Assembly (NCBI GenBank): GCA_964536195.1 | Contig: CAZHVO010000031.1 | Location: forward strand, 1 to 11,414 | DNA: 11,414 nt | Reading direction: 5' to 3' | Source of the DNA: Susulua sp964536195 | GTDB lineage: Bacteria; Omnitrophota; Gorgyraeia; Duberdicusellales; 4484-171 | Shown: positions 1 through 7,406 of the stretch, piece by piece | Layout: every line of letters starts with the position of its first letter | Position numbering within the stretch: the first letter of the stretch is position 1 | Position numbers and translations under genes: made by a program | Notes under the pieces: generated by a model | Told to the model about the DNA's origin: nothing | Seen by the model: only the letters and a program-made list of their open reading frames with translations | The model's database searches: none

Positions 1-363
1 TAATTGGGCAAGTTGTTCTTTAAAGGTCGGGCATCTAAATAACCAACCCAAAGGAACTAAAATTGAGAGAATCATGTGTAGCTCTAGATGTTCTGGTACC
101 TCGGATTGTATGAAGATAACGCTCTTTTTGGGATCTATCCCATAAGCTAACCAATCGCTAACATTATCCAAAGTAGAATCTTTAATGATTGAGGGGTTTT
201 TATACTCGCTCATCAGAGCATGCCAATCAGCAACCATGAAGAAACACTTATACTCCTTCTGCAGCATTATCCAATTGGATAATGCTCCAACCCAATGCCC
301 GAGGTGTAACTTCCCAGTAGGCCTGATTCCGCTTACAACTATTTTCTTTTTTCCTGGATTCAT
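1..363 (-). CDS. trpS: Tryptophan--tRNA ligase, N-terminal part (cut by the window edge)
   Basis: Charges tRNA-Trp with tryptophan in the cytoplasm; class I aminoacyl-tRNA synthetase. The first 121 codons are visible and open to the left edge. Near the N terminus lies GIRPTGKLHLGH (residues 12-23), the class I ATP-binding motif in which HLGH at 20-23 stands for HIGH. It is followed by GALSNW, a FFMVADWHAL segment and a DWLAYGIDP...VIFIQSEVPEH...LGWLFRCPTFKEQ stretch, all typical of bacterial TrpRS and separating it from TyrRS. The KMSKS loop lies outside the window. The ATG at 363-361 overlaps the infB stop in an ATGA junction, which suggests translational coupling; only a weak GGAA-type ribosome binding site precedes it. 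In many bacteria rbfA rather than trpS follows infB. The identification is firm. Confidence 0.93.
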   Translation of the reverse strand, partial: MNPGKKKIVVSGIRPTGKLHLGHWVGALSNWIMLQKEYKCFFMVADWHALMSEYKNPSIIKDSTLDNVSDWLAYGIDPKKSVIFIQSEVPEHLELHMILSILVPLGWLFRCPTFKEQLAQL

Positions 364-2267
364 TTTAATTTCCGAGCAATTATCTCTTCATTAAATACAT
401 CAATAACATCGTCCTGTTTAACTTTATCATAACCTATACTAATACCACATTCAAGACCTTCAATCACTTCTCTAACATCATCTTTGAATCTCTTTAAGGT
501 CTGAACTTTACCTTCAAAGATTACCTCATTATCCCGAAAGAGGTTACATACTGCTCCTCTTTTAATCTTTCCCTTCTCTACTATAGATCCGGCGATTATT
601 CCCGATCTCGACAATTTAAATACTGCTTTTATCTTGGCTCTTCCTAAAAAAGTACGCTTTATCTGAGGGGTTAATAATCCTTCTACTGCACCCTTAACAT
701 CATCAATAAGCTCATAAACAATTTGATAAGATCTAGTCTCGATACCTTTGTTTCGGGCTAATTCTCTGACCTTGGCATCTATGCTAACTTTAAAACCGAC
801 TATGATAGCATCAGTAACTTCAGCTAAAAGAACATCTGAAGAATTTACTGCTCCTACTCCTTTATGAACAATGGTTAGCTCCACTTCCTTGGCAGGAATT
901 TTCTTTAAAGCTCCTTCAACAGCCTCTAAGGTACCCCCAACATCAGCCTTGAGAATAATCTTTAGTTGCTTTAAGTTCTCTTCGGTTACTTTTTTATATA
1001 AATCTTCTAATTTTAGGTGAGTTACTGGAGTAAGCTTCTTTTTTGCTTCTTCCTCTTTTCTTTTGCTGGTTATTTCCCGAGCGCATCTTTCGTCAGGCAC
1101 AACTAATAATTGTTCACCGGGGTTAGGCACGCCATTTAAGCCTAGGATTTCTGCAGGATAGGCTGGTAGAACTTCTCCTAGAGGCTTAGCTCTATCATCA
1201 TGCATTGCCCTTATCTTTCCAGAACAAAGACCACAGACACACCAATCTCCGGTTTTAAGTACCCCTTCCTTAACTAAGATTGTAGCTAAAGAACCTTTAC
1301 CTCTAGATAATCTTGCCTCTACTACCACTCCGATAGCCGGACGCTGATAATCTGCTTTTAACTCCATGATATCAGATTGGAGAATTATTAAGTCTAGAAG
1401 GCCATCTATCCCCTCGCCAGTCTTAGCTGATAAACTTACAGTAATGGTCTTACCTCCCCAATCTTCAGGAACCAGTTCCATCTTAGAGAGCTGTTGCTTT
1501 ATCATATCAATATTAGCATTGGGTCTGTCGATCTTATTGATAGCAACAATTATCGGAACTCCTGAGACCCTCGCATGATCAATAGCCTCTACCGTTTGAG
1601 GTTTAACGCCCTCATCAGCCGCTACTACAATAACTACAATATCAGTGATGTCAGCACCGCGGGCACGCATAGCTGTGAAGGTTTCATGACCAGGAGTATC
1701 TAGGAAAGTGACTTTTCCTTTATCTAAAGTTACCTGATAAGCACCAATGTGTTGAGTAATTCCTCCAGTCTCTCTCTCGATAACTTTACTCTTTCGAATA
1801 TAATCAAGAATACTTGTCTTTCCGTGGTCAATATGGCCCATGAGAGTAACTACTGGGGCTCGCTTCTCGGAATTCTTAGACTCAACCTTTAGAATCTCCT
1901 CTTCCCTAGAAAGCTTTTCTTTCAAACTAACCTTATATTCATAAGCAATCTCTCGTGCACACTCCTCGTTAGCATTCTGGTTAATAGTAAAAAACTTACC
2001 CTTCTTTACTAAGTCGGTTAGAAGTTGTGAGGGTTTCTTACCTAGCTTTACAGCTAGATCTTTAATCGTAATTGGAAAACTGACCTCAATAACATTCTCC
2101 TCGATCTCTTTGCGATCTAGATCTTTAACTTCCTGTTTAATGATCTCAGCTGTATCTTCATCCACACTAGACATGTGGTTTTTCACAGGAAACCTAAGCG
2201 CTTTTAACTTTTTGATTAATTCTTTACTGTCTATGTTTAGCTCTTTAGCTAGCTCATGAATTCTCAT
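360..2267 (-). CDS. infB: Translation initiation factor IF-2
   Basis: GTPase that delivers fMet-tRNA to the 30S subunit and promotes 70S subunit joining. The 635 residues are compact next to about 890 in E. coli and 716 in B. subtilis. Two IF2-N-type segments, at about residues 1-48 and 62-112, are joined almost directly to the G domain with little of the usual charged linker. GTPase motifs are complete: GHIDHGKT (144-151, with Ile where Val is usual), DTPGHE (190-195), NKID (244-247) and SAK (280-282). Domain II, domain III (KADVGGTLEAV near 440-450) and the C-terminal fMet-tRNA-binding domain follow. Domain II has a local cluster CVCGLC (343-348). An AAGGAG site lies ten bases upstream of the ATG. 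The start overlaps nusA by 14 bases and the stop overlaps trpS by 4. The ylxR and ylxQ genes often found between nusA and infB are absent. Confidence 0.98.
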   Translation of the reverse strand: MRIHELAKELNIDSKELIKKLKALRFPVKNHMSSVDEDTAEIIKQEVKDLDRKEIEENVIEVSFPITIKDLAVKLGKKPSQLLTDLVKKGKFFTINQNANEECAREIAYEYKVSLKEKLSREEEILKVESKNSEKRAPVVTLMGHIDHGKTSILDYIRKSKVIERETGGITQHIGAYQVTLDKGKVTFLDTPGHETFTAMRARGADITDIVVIVVAADEGVKPQTVEAIDHARVSGVPIIVAINKIDRPNANIDMIKQQLSKMELVPEDWGGKTITVSLSAKTGEGIDGLLDLIILQSDIMELKADYQRPAIGVVVEARLSRGKGSLATILVKEGVLKTGDWCVCGLCSGKIRAMHDDRAKPLGEVLPAYPAEILGLNGVPNPGEQLLVVPDERCAREITSKRKEEEAKKKLTPVTHLKLEDLYKKVTEENLKQLKIILKADVGGTLEAVEGALKKIPAKEVELTIVHKGVGAVNSSDVLLAEVTDAIIVGFKVSIDAKVRELARNKGIETRSYQIVYELIDDVKGAVEGLLTPQIKRTFLGRAKIKAVFKLSRSGIIAGSIVEKGKIKRGAVCNLFRDNEVIFEGKVQTLKRFKDDVREVIEGLECGISIGYDKVKQDDVIDVFNEEIIARKLK

Positions 2268-3441
2268 CTTTAGTTATCTCCTTATTCTGCTCTTTTGGCT
2301 TTTCGCCTGCAGCGATTGCTTTCTTTACTTCTTCGATTATACTAGCTGCCTTTTTCTCTCCTATGCCCTTAAGCGAAGATAGTTCAGTTGCTTTCGCCTT
2401 AGCCAAGGAATTTAAATTATTATACCCGGCATCTACTAAAGTAGTAGCTACTTTCTTGCCTACAGCCTTTAAAGTGAGTAGTTTCTTAATACTCTCTCCA
2501 ATGCTCTCTCGGGAACGAACATCTATCTCCCAACCTACCAATTTTGAAGCTAGACGGACATTCTGCCCCTTACGTCCGATAGCTAAAGAAAGCTGGTCAG
2601 CAGCAACTAAAACTTTGGCTCTCCTGTTATCGCGATCTAATTCAATCATTGAGATAACTGCCGGTGAAAGTGCCATCTTGATAAATTCTTTTACATCCTC
2701 GCTCCATCTTACAATATCGATCTTCTCTCCTCTTAACTCTTCAATTATGCTCTTTACCCGTGAACCTCTTATTCCAACACAAGCACCGACGCAATCAACC
2801 TTATCGTCTTTGGAAAGAACAGCAATTTTTGTCCTCTCGCCGGGATCACGAGCAATTCCTTTTACTTCAACGATTCCCTCGCCAAGCTCCGGAACTTCTA
2901 AATTAAATAGTTTACGGACTAGACCTTCATGCCTGCGGGAAAGAATTATCTGCACACCTTTTTCCTTCTTAACCTCATAGACAAAAGCTTTAACCCTTTC
3001 GCCAACACGAAAGTGATCAAGGGGGCTTAAAAATGAGTTAGGGATTATTCCTTCGGCCTTACCCATAAGGTCTAAGATAACCGCCTTTCTCTCCAGACGG
3101 TAAACAATCCCTCCAACAATGCTACCCTCTTTGTCCTTGTATTCACTATAAATATTATCCTTTTCAGCCTCTCTTATCTTCTGGATTATAACCTGTCGGG
3201 CTGTCTGAGCAGCAATCCGGCCAAATTCATTAGATACTATCTCTTTATCGCCAACGTAAACATGGATATCTCCTTTTTCAGAATCGATCTCTACCCTGGC
3301 CTCAGCATCCTGAGAAGTTACCCTAGTAATCTTCTTGGCCGCTATAGCTAAAGCTTGTTTAACGGCCTCGATAAGAATACTCCTATCTATGCCTTTTTCC
3401 CTTTCTAATTGTGCAAGTACACTTAAAAATTCTTTTTTCAT
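2254..3441 (-). CDS. nusA: Transcription termination/antitermination factor NusA
   Basis: RNA polymerase-associated factor that modulates pausing, intrinsic termination and antitermination and links transcription to translation. The 395 residues show the NusA order: N-terminal polymerase-binding domain (about 1-102), S1 domain (about 105-170, ending VQIILSRRH), KH1 (about 175-250, with GACVGIRGSRVKSIIEELRG), KH2 (about 255-315, with SLAIGRKGQNVRLASKL) and a C-terminal helix-hairpin-helix region (about 320-375, with LKGIGEKKAASIIE). It lies between the short B. subtilis form (about 371) and the E. coli form with two acidic repeats (about 495). A lysine/glutamate-rich tail of about 20 residues ends it. 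The start ATG is in an ATGA overlap with rimP and has a strong AAGGAG site six bases upstream. NusA often autoregulates its own operon, but no regulatory site is visible here. Confidence 0.98.
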   Translation of the reverse strand: MKKEFLSVLAQLEREKGIDRSILIEAVKQALAIAAKKITRVTSQDAEARVEIDSEKGDIHVYVGDKEIVSNEFGRIAAQTARQVIIQKIREAEKDNIYSEYKDKEGSIVGGIVYRLERKAVILDLMGKAEGIIPNSFLSPLDHFRVGERVKAFVYEVKKEKGVQIILSRRHEGLVRKLFNLEVPELGEGIVEVKGIARDPGERTKIAVLSKDDKVDCVGACVGIRGSRVKSIIEELRGEKIDIVRWSEDVKEFIKMALSPAVISMIELDRDNRRAKVLVAADQLSLAIGRKGQNVRLASKLVGWEIDVRSRESIGESIKKLLTLKAVGKKVATTLVDAGYNNLNSLAKAKATELSSLKGIGEKKAASIIEEVKKAIAAGEKPKEQNKEITKDENS

Positions 3442-3896
3442 ATTTTCTCCTTGCCGACCTTAATTTTATTAAAACTAATTTCTAGAATTTTGTCTTTATG
3501 ACCTAATGACAATTTGTCATCGCCAAGGGCCAAGACTTGACCTTCTAAATACTCTTTGCCTTCAACAGGCTCGCTCAACCAAAGAGAAATATTTCTTCCC
3601 TTGACTTTAAGAAAATCTTTAAAAGTGTGAAGCTTTCTATCTAGACCAGGCGAATTAACTTCTAAAGTATAATCAGAACCTAAATTACCGCTCTCTTCCA
3701 AATAAGCAACAACTTTCTTGTTAATAGTCGCACAACTATCTAAATTTATGCCGCCTTGGGGAAGGTCTACTAGACAACGTAAGCTATTCTTTCCGGAATA
3801 AGAATTAATCTTAAGCTCTAAAAGCTCTGCTCCTGCTTCTTTAACAATATCCGCAACTTTGAGTTGAATTTGCCTATCCCTATCTACCATACTCAT
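3438..3896 (-). CDS. rimP: Ribosome maturation factor RimP
   Basis: Assists maturation of the 30S ribosomal subunit in the cytoplasm. The 152-residue length is normal for the family. The N-terminal alpha/beta domain carries LRCLVDLPQGGINLDSCATI (residues 39-58) and the hallmark YTLEVNSPGLDRKL (76-89), followed by a small SH3-like C-terminal barrel (about 90-152). The position directly before nusA is the standard one. Two starts are possible: ATG at 3896, or ATG at 3890, which removes two residues (MVDRDRQIQL). Neither has a clear ribosome binding site (upstream AAAAGATGAG), so initiation probably depends on translation of proS, which it overlaps by 17 bases with the first start. Identity is firm; the exact start is not. 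Confidence 0.95.
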   Translation of the reverse strand: MSMVDRDRQIQLKVADIVKEAGAELLELKINSYSGKNSLRCLVDLPQGGINLDSCATINKKVVAYLEESGNLGSDYTLEVNSPGLDRKLHTFKDFLKVKGRNISLWLSEPVEGKEYLEGQVLALGDDKLSLGHKDKILEISFNKIKVGKEKI

Positions 3897-5109
3897 CTTT
3901 TAAAAACTTTATCAGCCCTTCTTTCTTAAAGGCCTTGCTCTGTTTTGTTTTTCTCACCTCTAAATCTATAGTTTCATCTTTAAGATATTTCTTGCCCATA
4001 ATTAGAATATAAGGATTGCCGATTAAATAAGCATCATTAAACTTAACCCCGGCAGCTTCTTGACGATCATCAATTAATACTGAAAAGCCTTGGCTTTCTA
4101 AAGCCTCCTCGAGTTCTAAAGCCTGAGGTAACAATTTACTATCTAGGACTACTAAGCTTAGATCAAAAGGGCTCACCCCTCTAGGCCAGACTAAACCTTT
4201 CTGGTCAGAATTAACCTCAGCTATACTAGAGAAAACTCTACTTACCCCAATACCATAACAGCCCATTATAAAGGGTAGTCTCTTACCGTTCTGGTCAAGA
4301 AAGAAAGCTTCTTGGGCTTGGGAATACTTTGTCCCTAATTTAAATACATGGCCAATCTCAATCATCTTCTTCTCACCCAGCTTCTTCTTACAATCCGGGC
4401 ACTTATCTTTTTCCTTAAAATACTTTGAGCAGCTAGGACAATAAAACAATACATCCTCACCGATATCTCCAGGAACCATAAATTCATGGGAGACGCTTCC
4501 ACCCATAGCTCCGGAGTCTGCTTCAATATCTATAAAATCCAAACCACACTCGGTAAATATATCTCTATAGGCTGAAAACATACTCTGATAACTCTTATCT
4601 AAGCCCTGATCGTCCTTATCAAAACTATAAGCATCTTTCATAATGAATTCAACAGCACGCATTAGCCCGAAACGAGGCCGGGGTTCATCGCGAAACTTTG
4701 TCTGAATTTGATAAAGTATCACTGGAAGCTGTTTATAAGAGAAGACCATACGCTGAATGATCTCAGTAATTTCTTCCTCATGGGTGGGACCTAAGCATAA
4801 ATCTCTACCCTTGCGATCTTTAAACCTAAACATCACCTCTGCTAAATCTTTATCCCGACCGCTCTTTTCCCAAATCTCTATAGGTTGAAGAGCGCTCATC
4901 AATAACTCTTGAGCTCCTTTTGCATTCATATGTTTTCGAATAATATTATTAATATTATTCAACACTCTGTAACCTAAAGGAAGATAAGAGTATACTCCTG
5001 ATGAAACCATAAAAAGAAATCCCCCTTTAAGGAGCAATTTATGGCTCTTACACTCAGCAACTTTAGGATCTTCTCTCTGAGTAAAAATAAAGCTCTTTGA
5101 AAATAGCAT
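3880..5109 (-). CDS. proS: Proline--tRNA ligase, compact form lacking the INS editing domain
   Basis: Class II synthetase that charges tRNA-Pro. Visible are the N-terminal SKSFIFTQREDP and YSYLPLGYRVL, the GPTHEEE loop (107-113), motif 2 (FRDEPRPRFGLMRAVEF, 139-155), motif 3 (GCYGIGVSR, 283-291) and the C-terminal anticodon-binding domain (about 315-409, including LIDDRQEAAGVKFNDA). Bacterial-type ProRS is usually near 570 residues, with an editing INS domain between motifs 2 and 3. Here only about 40 residues separate AMGGSVSHEF (201-210) from IEIGHVFKLGTKYS (250-263). That segment contains CPSC and CPDC (Cys 224, 227, 237, 240), a likely zinc knuckle. The reading frame is intact on both sides, so this looks like a genuine compact form. 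A strong AGGAG site lies five bases before the ATG, and the gap from the CpaF-type gene is 15 bases. Confidence 0.97.
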   Translation of the reverse strand: MLFSKSFIFTQREDPKVAECKSHKLLLKGGFLFMVSSGVYSYLPLGYRVLNNINNIIRKHMNAKGAQELLMSALQPIEIWEKSGRDKDLAEVMFRFKDRKGRDLCLGPTHEEEITEIIQRMVFSYKQLPVILYQIQTKFRDEPRPRFGLMRAVEFIMKDAYSFDKDDQGLDKSYQSMFSAYRDIFTECGLDFIDIEADSGAMGGSVSHEFMVPGDIGEDVLFYCPSCSKYFKEKDKCPDCKKKLGEKKMIEIGHVFKLGTKYSQAQEAFFLDQNGKRLPFIMGCYGIGVSRVFSSIAEVNSDQKGLVWPRGVSPFDLSLVVLDSKLLPQALELEEALESQGFSVLIDDRQEAAGVKFNDAYLIGNPYILIMGKKYLKDETIDLEVRKTKQSKAFKKEGLIKFLKDEYGR

Positions 5110-5124
5110 TCTTCTCCTGGCTAC

Positions 5125-6372
5125 CTAATCCTTAAAAAGACTCTCGCTAATATCGACACCTTTCTTCTTAAAGATTGGCATAAATCCTGGCACATTCTTA
5201 GCCTTGAACTCTCCCTTTACACTAGCATCAGCTGATACCTCTTCTATCTCATAGTGGAAGATATTCCGTAGTTCCACTTGATTGTCCTTTATCTTTCCGA
5301 CCTCAGTAATATGGGTTATCTTTCGAGAACCATCACTGAGCTGAACATGCTGAACAATTAAATCTAAGCCCGAAGAGATCTGAGCTCTTATAGCCAAAGC
5401 CGGAAGATTAATGCCAGCATATAAAGCCATAGTCTCTAAACGACTGATTGCGTCAGTAGGAGTAGAAGCATGAATAACTGCTAAAGAACCCCGGTGCCCG
5501 CTATTTAAAGCTTGAAGGTAATCTAGGGCTTCCTCCCCTCTTAACTCTCCTAATATTATTCGAGTCGGGCGCATTCGCAAAGTATTGCGGAATAAATCTC
5601 GAGGAGTAATCTCACCCTTGCCTTCTATGTTTGACGGCCGGGTCAGCAAACTTACTACATGCTCCTGGCGTAAACTTAATTCTAAGGCATCCTCAATAGT
5701 AATAATCCTCTCATTAGGATCAATATAAGAAGAGAGTACCTCTAAAGTGGTAGTTTTACCGGAACCGGTTGCTCCTGAAAAGAGAATATTTACCTTAGCT
5801 CTTATGCAAGCCTTCAAAAACTCAGCCATCCGGCTATCAACTGTCTCCAACTTAACTAAATCATCTACACTTTTTATATAATCCAGAAATTTTCTGATAG
5901 TTACTGTAGCGCCCTTAATCGCAAGAGGCGGCAAGATAACATTTACTCGCGAACCATTAGCAAGGGAAAAATCTACATAAGGAGAACTTTCATCTACCCT
6001 TCTTCCGGCCGGAGCAATCATCTTCTCAATAATATATCTTAAGTGAGTCCTATCATCAAACTTAACGTCACAAAGACCTTTTTTTCCATCCTTCTCTATA
6101 TATACCTTATCAGGACCATTGATCATAATCTCAGTTACGCCCTTATCATTCATAAGCTTCTGCAAAGGACCTAAGCCTAAAAAATCATCACAAAGAGAAG
6201 AAATTACTTTATCCTTAACTGCCGACTCTATCTTTACCTTCCTCTCGCTCTCCATATTTTCAAATATTTGCTTAGCCTTCTCAGTAAGAAACTCTCGAGT
6301 AACTCCTTCTTCCTGACCAATCCACATACTCATTTCCCTACGTATCTCTTTTTTGATCTTTGCTATATCCAT
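5125..6372 (-). CDS. CpaF/TadA-family type II/IV secretion ATPase
   Basis: Cytoplasmic hexameric ATPase of the GspE/VirB11/TadA superfamily, which normally powers assembly of Flp/Tad pili or related secretion machines at the inner membrane. The 415 residues begin with a charged helical region (1-55), then the N-terminal domain with LGLGPLQKLM and VTEIMINGP (65-87) and GRRVDESSPYVDFSLANGSR (123-142). The ATPase core has Walker A GATGSGKT (200-207), an acidic box TIEDALEL (225-232), Walker B RIILGELRGEE (271-281) and a His box GHRGSLAVIHA (292-302). The low-complexity lysine-rich tail ends without added domains. The start overlaps ispG by 10 bases with GAGG five bases upstream. No pilin, TadB/TadC, secretin or TadE gene is in the window, so the partner machine is unknown. 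CpaF rather than PilB/PilT is favoured by the RxxxxGELRGEE and SPYVDFSLANGSRVN patterns. Confidence 0.93.
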   Translation of the reverse strand: MDIAKIKKEIRREMSMWIGQEEGVTREFLTEKAKQIFENMESERKVKIESAVKDKVISSLCDDFLGLGPLQKLMNDKGVTEIMINGPDKVYIEKDGKKGLCDVKFDDRTHLRYIIEKMIAPAGRRVDESSPYVDFSLANGSRVNVILPPLAIKGATVTIRKFLDYIKSVDDLVKLETVDSRMAEFLKACIRAKVNILFSGATGSGKTTTLEVLSSYIDPNERIITIEDALELSLRQEHVVSLLTRPSNIEGKGEITPRDLFRNTLRMRPTRIILGELRGEEALDYLQALNSGHRGSLAVIHASTPTDAISRLETMALYAGINLPALAIRAQISSGLDLIVQHVQLSDGSRKITHITEVGKIKDNQVELRNIFHYEIEEVSADASVKGEFKAKNVPGFMPIFKKKGVDISESLFKD

Positions 6373-7406
6373 CTTTGCCTCACTTCTTTAATCAAATCAG
6401 CCACTATTTTTTTCTCACTACTTTGACCTAAAATCTTATCTTTTTTAAAAATTATAGCTTTCTTCTTCCCGAAAGCAGCACCAATATCAGCCTGATAAGC
6501 TTCACCAGGACCGTTAACTACACAACCCATAATCGCAATGCGCACCGGCTGTTTAACCTTTTCCTTCTCTAAAGCCTCTTTAAATTTATCTACAATACTT
6601 ACTAAATCTACTTCACACCGCGAACAAGTGGGACAAGAAATAATCTCAGGACCGAATTTTCGCAAGTTAAGAGCTTGTAGAATATATTTAGCTACTCTTA
6701 TCTCCCAAAAAGAAGGAGCAGTTAAAGAAACCCTAATAATATCACCTAGGCCTTGATAAAGAAGACTACCTAACCCTAATGATGATTTAGCTATCCCCTC
6801 CAGAAAAGGGCCAGTAGCTGTAATCCCTAAGTGTAAGGGGTAATTGTGTCTCTTGGAGAATAGCTCGTTAGCTGCGATTGTTGATAAAACGTCTGAACCT
6901 TTTAACGAAACCATTATATCAAAGAAGTTTTCCCTTTCCAAGACCTTAAGATAAGCTTCTACTTCCTTAACCATCTGAGAGCCTAAAGCCTTAGGCGATG
7001 AGAATTTACGTTTAAATCCTCCAGAATTAACCCCGATCCTAATAGATATACCTGAGCGCTTAGCAGCTTTAGCAATTCCTGCAACCTCTTTGGTCTTATT
7101 AATATTTAAAGGGTTTAGGCGAATACCGTCAAAACCCTGATCAATTGACATAAGAGCTAAATTAGCATGAAAATGTACATCAGCAACTAAAGGTATAGAG
7201 ATGTGTTTCTTAAGAAGCTTGGCTACTAAAGCATCTTTCTCTTCCCGAACCGCTACTCTTATAGCTTCAGCTCCTTCCTTCTCTAAGGCCTTGGCTTCTC
7301 TAATAAGATCCTTAGTCTCCTTAATAGGAGTCTTAAGCATCCCTTTTATCCGTACTGGATTCTTTCCGCCAACGCCTAGATTCCCTATTTTCACTCTCTT
7401 ACTCAT
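6363..7406 (-). CDS. ispG: 4-hydroxy-3-methylbut-2-enyl diphosphate synthase, divergent
   Basis: Penultimate step of the MEP pathway: a [4Fe-4S] enzyme reductively converts methylerythritol cyclodiphosphate to HMBPP. The 347 residues cover the usual TIM barrel plus C-terminal cluster domain. Recognisable segments are IPLVADVHFHANLAL (71-85), IRIGVNSGG (122-130), VSLKGSDV (166-173), LGDIIRVSLTA (220-230) and the cluster ligands in SCPTC (257-261) and MGCVVNGPGEA (293-303), with Cys 258, 261, 295 and Glu 302 all present. Several normally conserved spots differ: IKGM (20-23) for VQSM, RLNPLN (96-101) for RINPGN, and GITATG (194-199) for GITEAG. An extra cysteine, Cys 264, sits beside the ligand pair. 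The start overlaps rseP by 8 bases without a clear ribosome binding site. Family identity is firm; normal activity is likely but not certain because of the Glu-to-Ala change. Confidence 0.95.
   Translation of the reverse strand: MSKRVKIGNLGVGGKNPVRIKGMLKTPIKETKDLIREAKALEKEGAEAIRVAVREEKDALVAKLLKKHISIPLVADVHFHANLALMSIDQGFDGIRLNPLNINKTKEVAGIAKAAKRSGISIRIGVNSGGFKRKFSSPKALGSQMVKEVEAYLKVLERENFFDIMVSLKGSDVLSTIAANELFSKRHNYPLHLGITATGPFLEGIAKSSLGLGSLLYQGLGDIIRVSLTAPSFWEIRVAKYILQALNLRKFGPEIISCPTCSRCEVDLVSIVDKFKEALEKEKVKQPVRIAIMGCVVNGPGEAYQADIGAAFGKKKAIIFKKDKILGQSSEKKIVADLIKEVRQRWI

Noticed and set aside
185..394. Plus-strand open frame opposite trpS and the infB-trpS junction
   Set aside because: Antisense to the TrpRS ATP-binding region, whose motifs are unmistakable on the minus strand.
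2363..2980. A long plus-strand open frame (205 codons) opposite nusA
   Set aside because: It lies wholly antisense to a clear NusA, is rich in Ser, Thr and Leu as antisense frames are, shows no domain and has no sensible start signal.
4938..4960. Near-perfect AT-rich 23-base palindrome with 11-base arms
   Set aside because: It lies inside proS and follows from codons for Asn-Asn-Ile-Asn-Asn-Ile-Ile in a normal helix of the protein; low-complexity coding explains it.
3880..5109. Possible frameshift or deletion in proS explaining its short length
   Set aside because: The frame is intact, the motifs on both sides are well kept and the overlap with rimP is preserved; compact INS-less ProRS forms are known in other bacteria.
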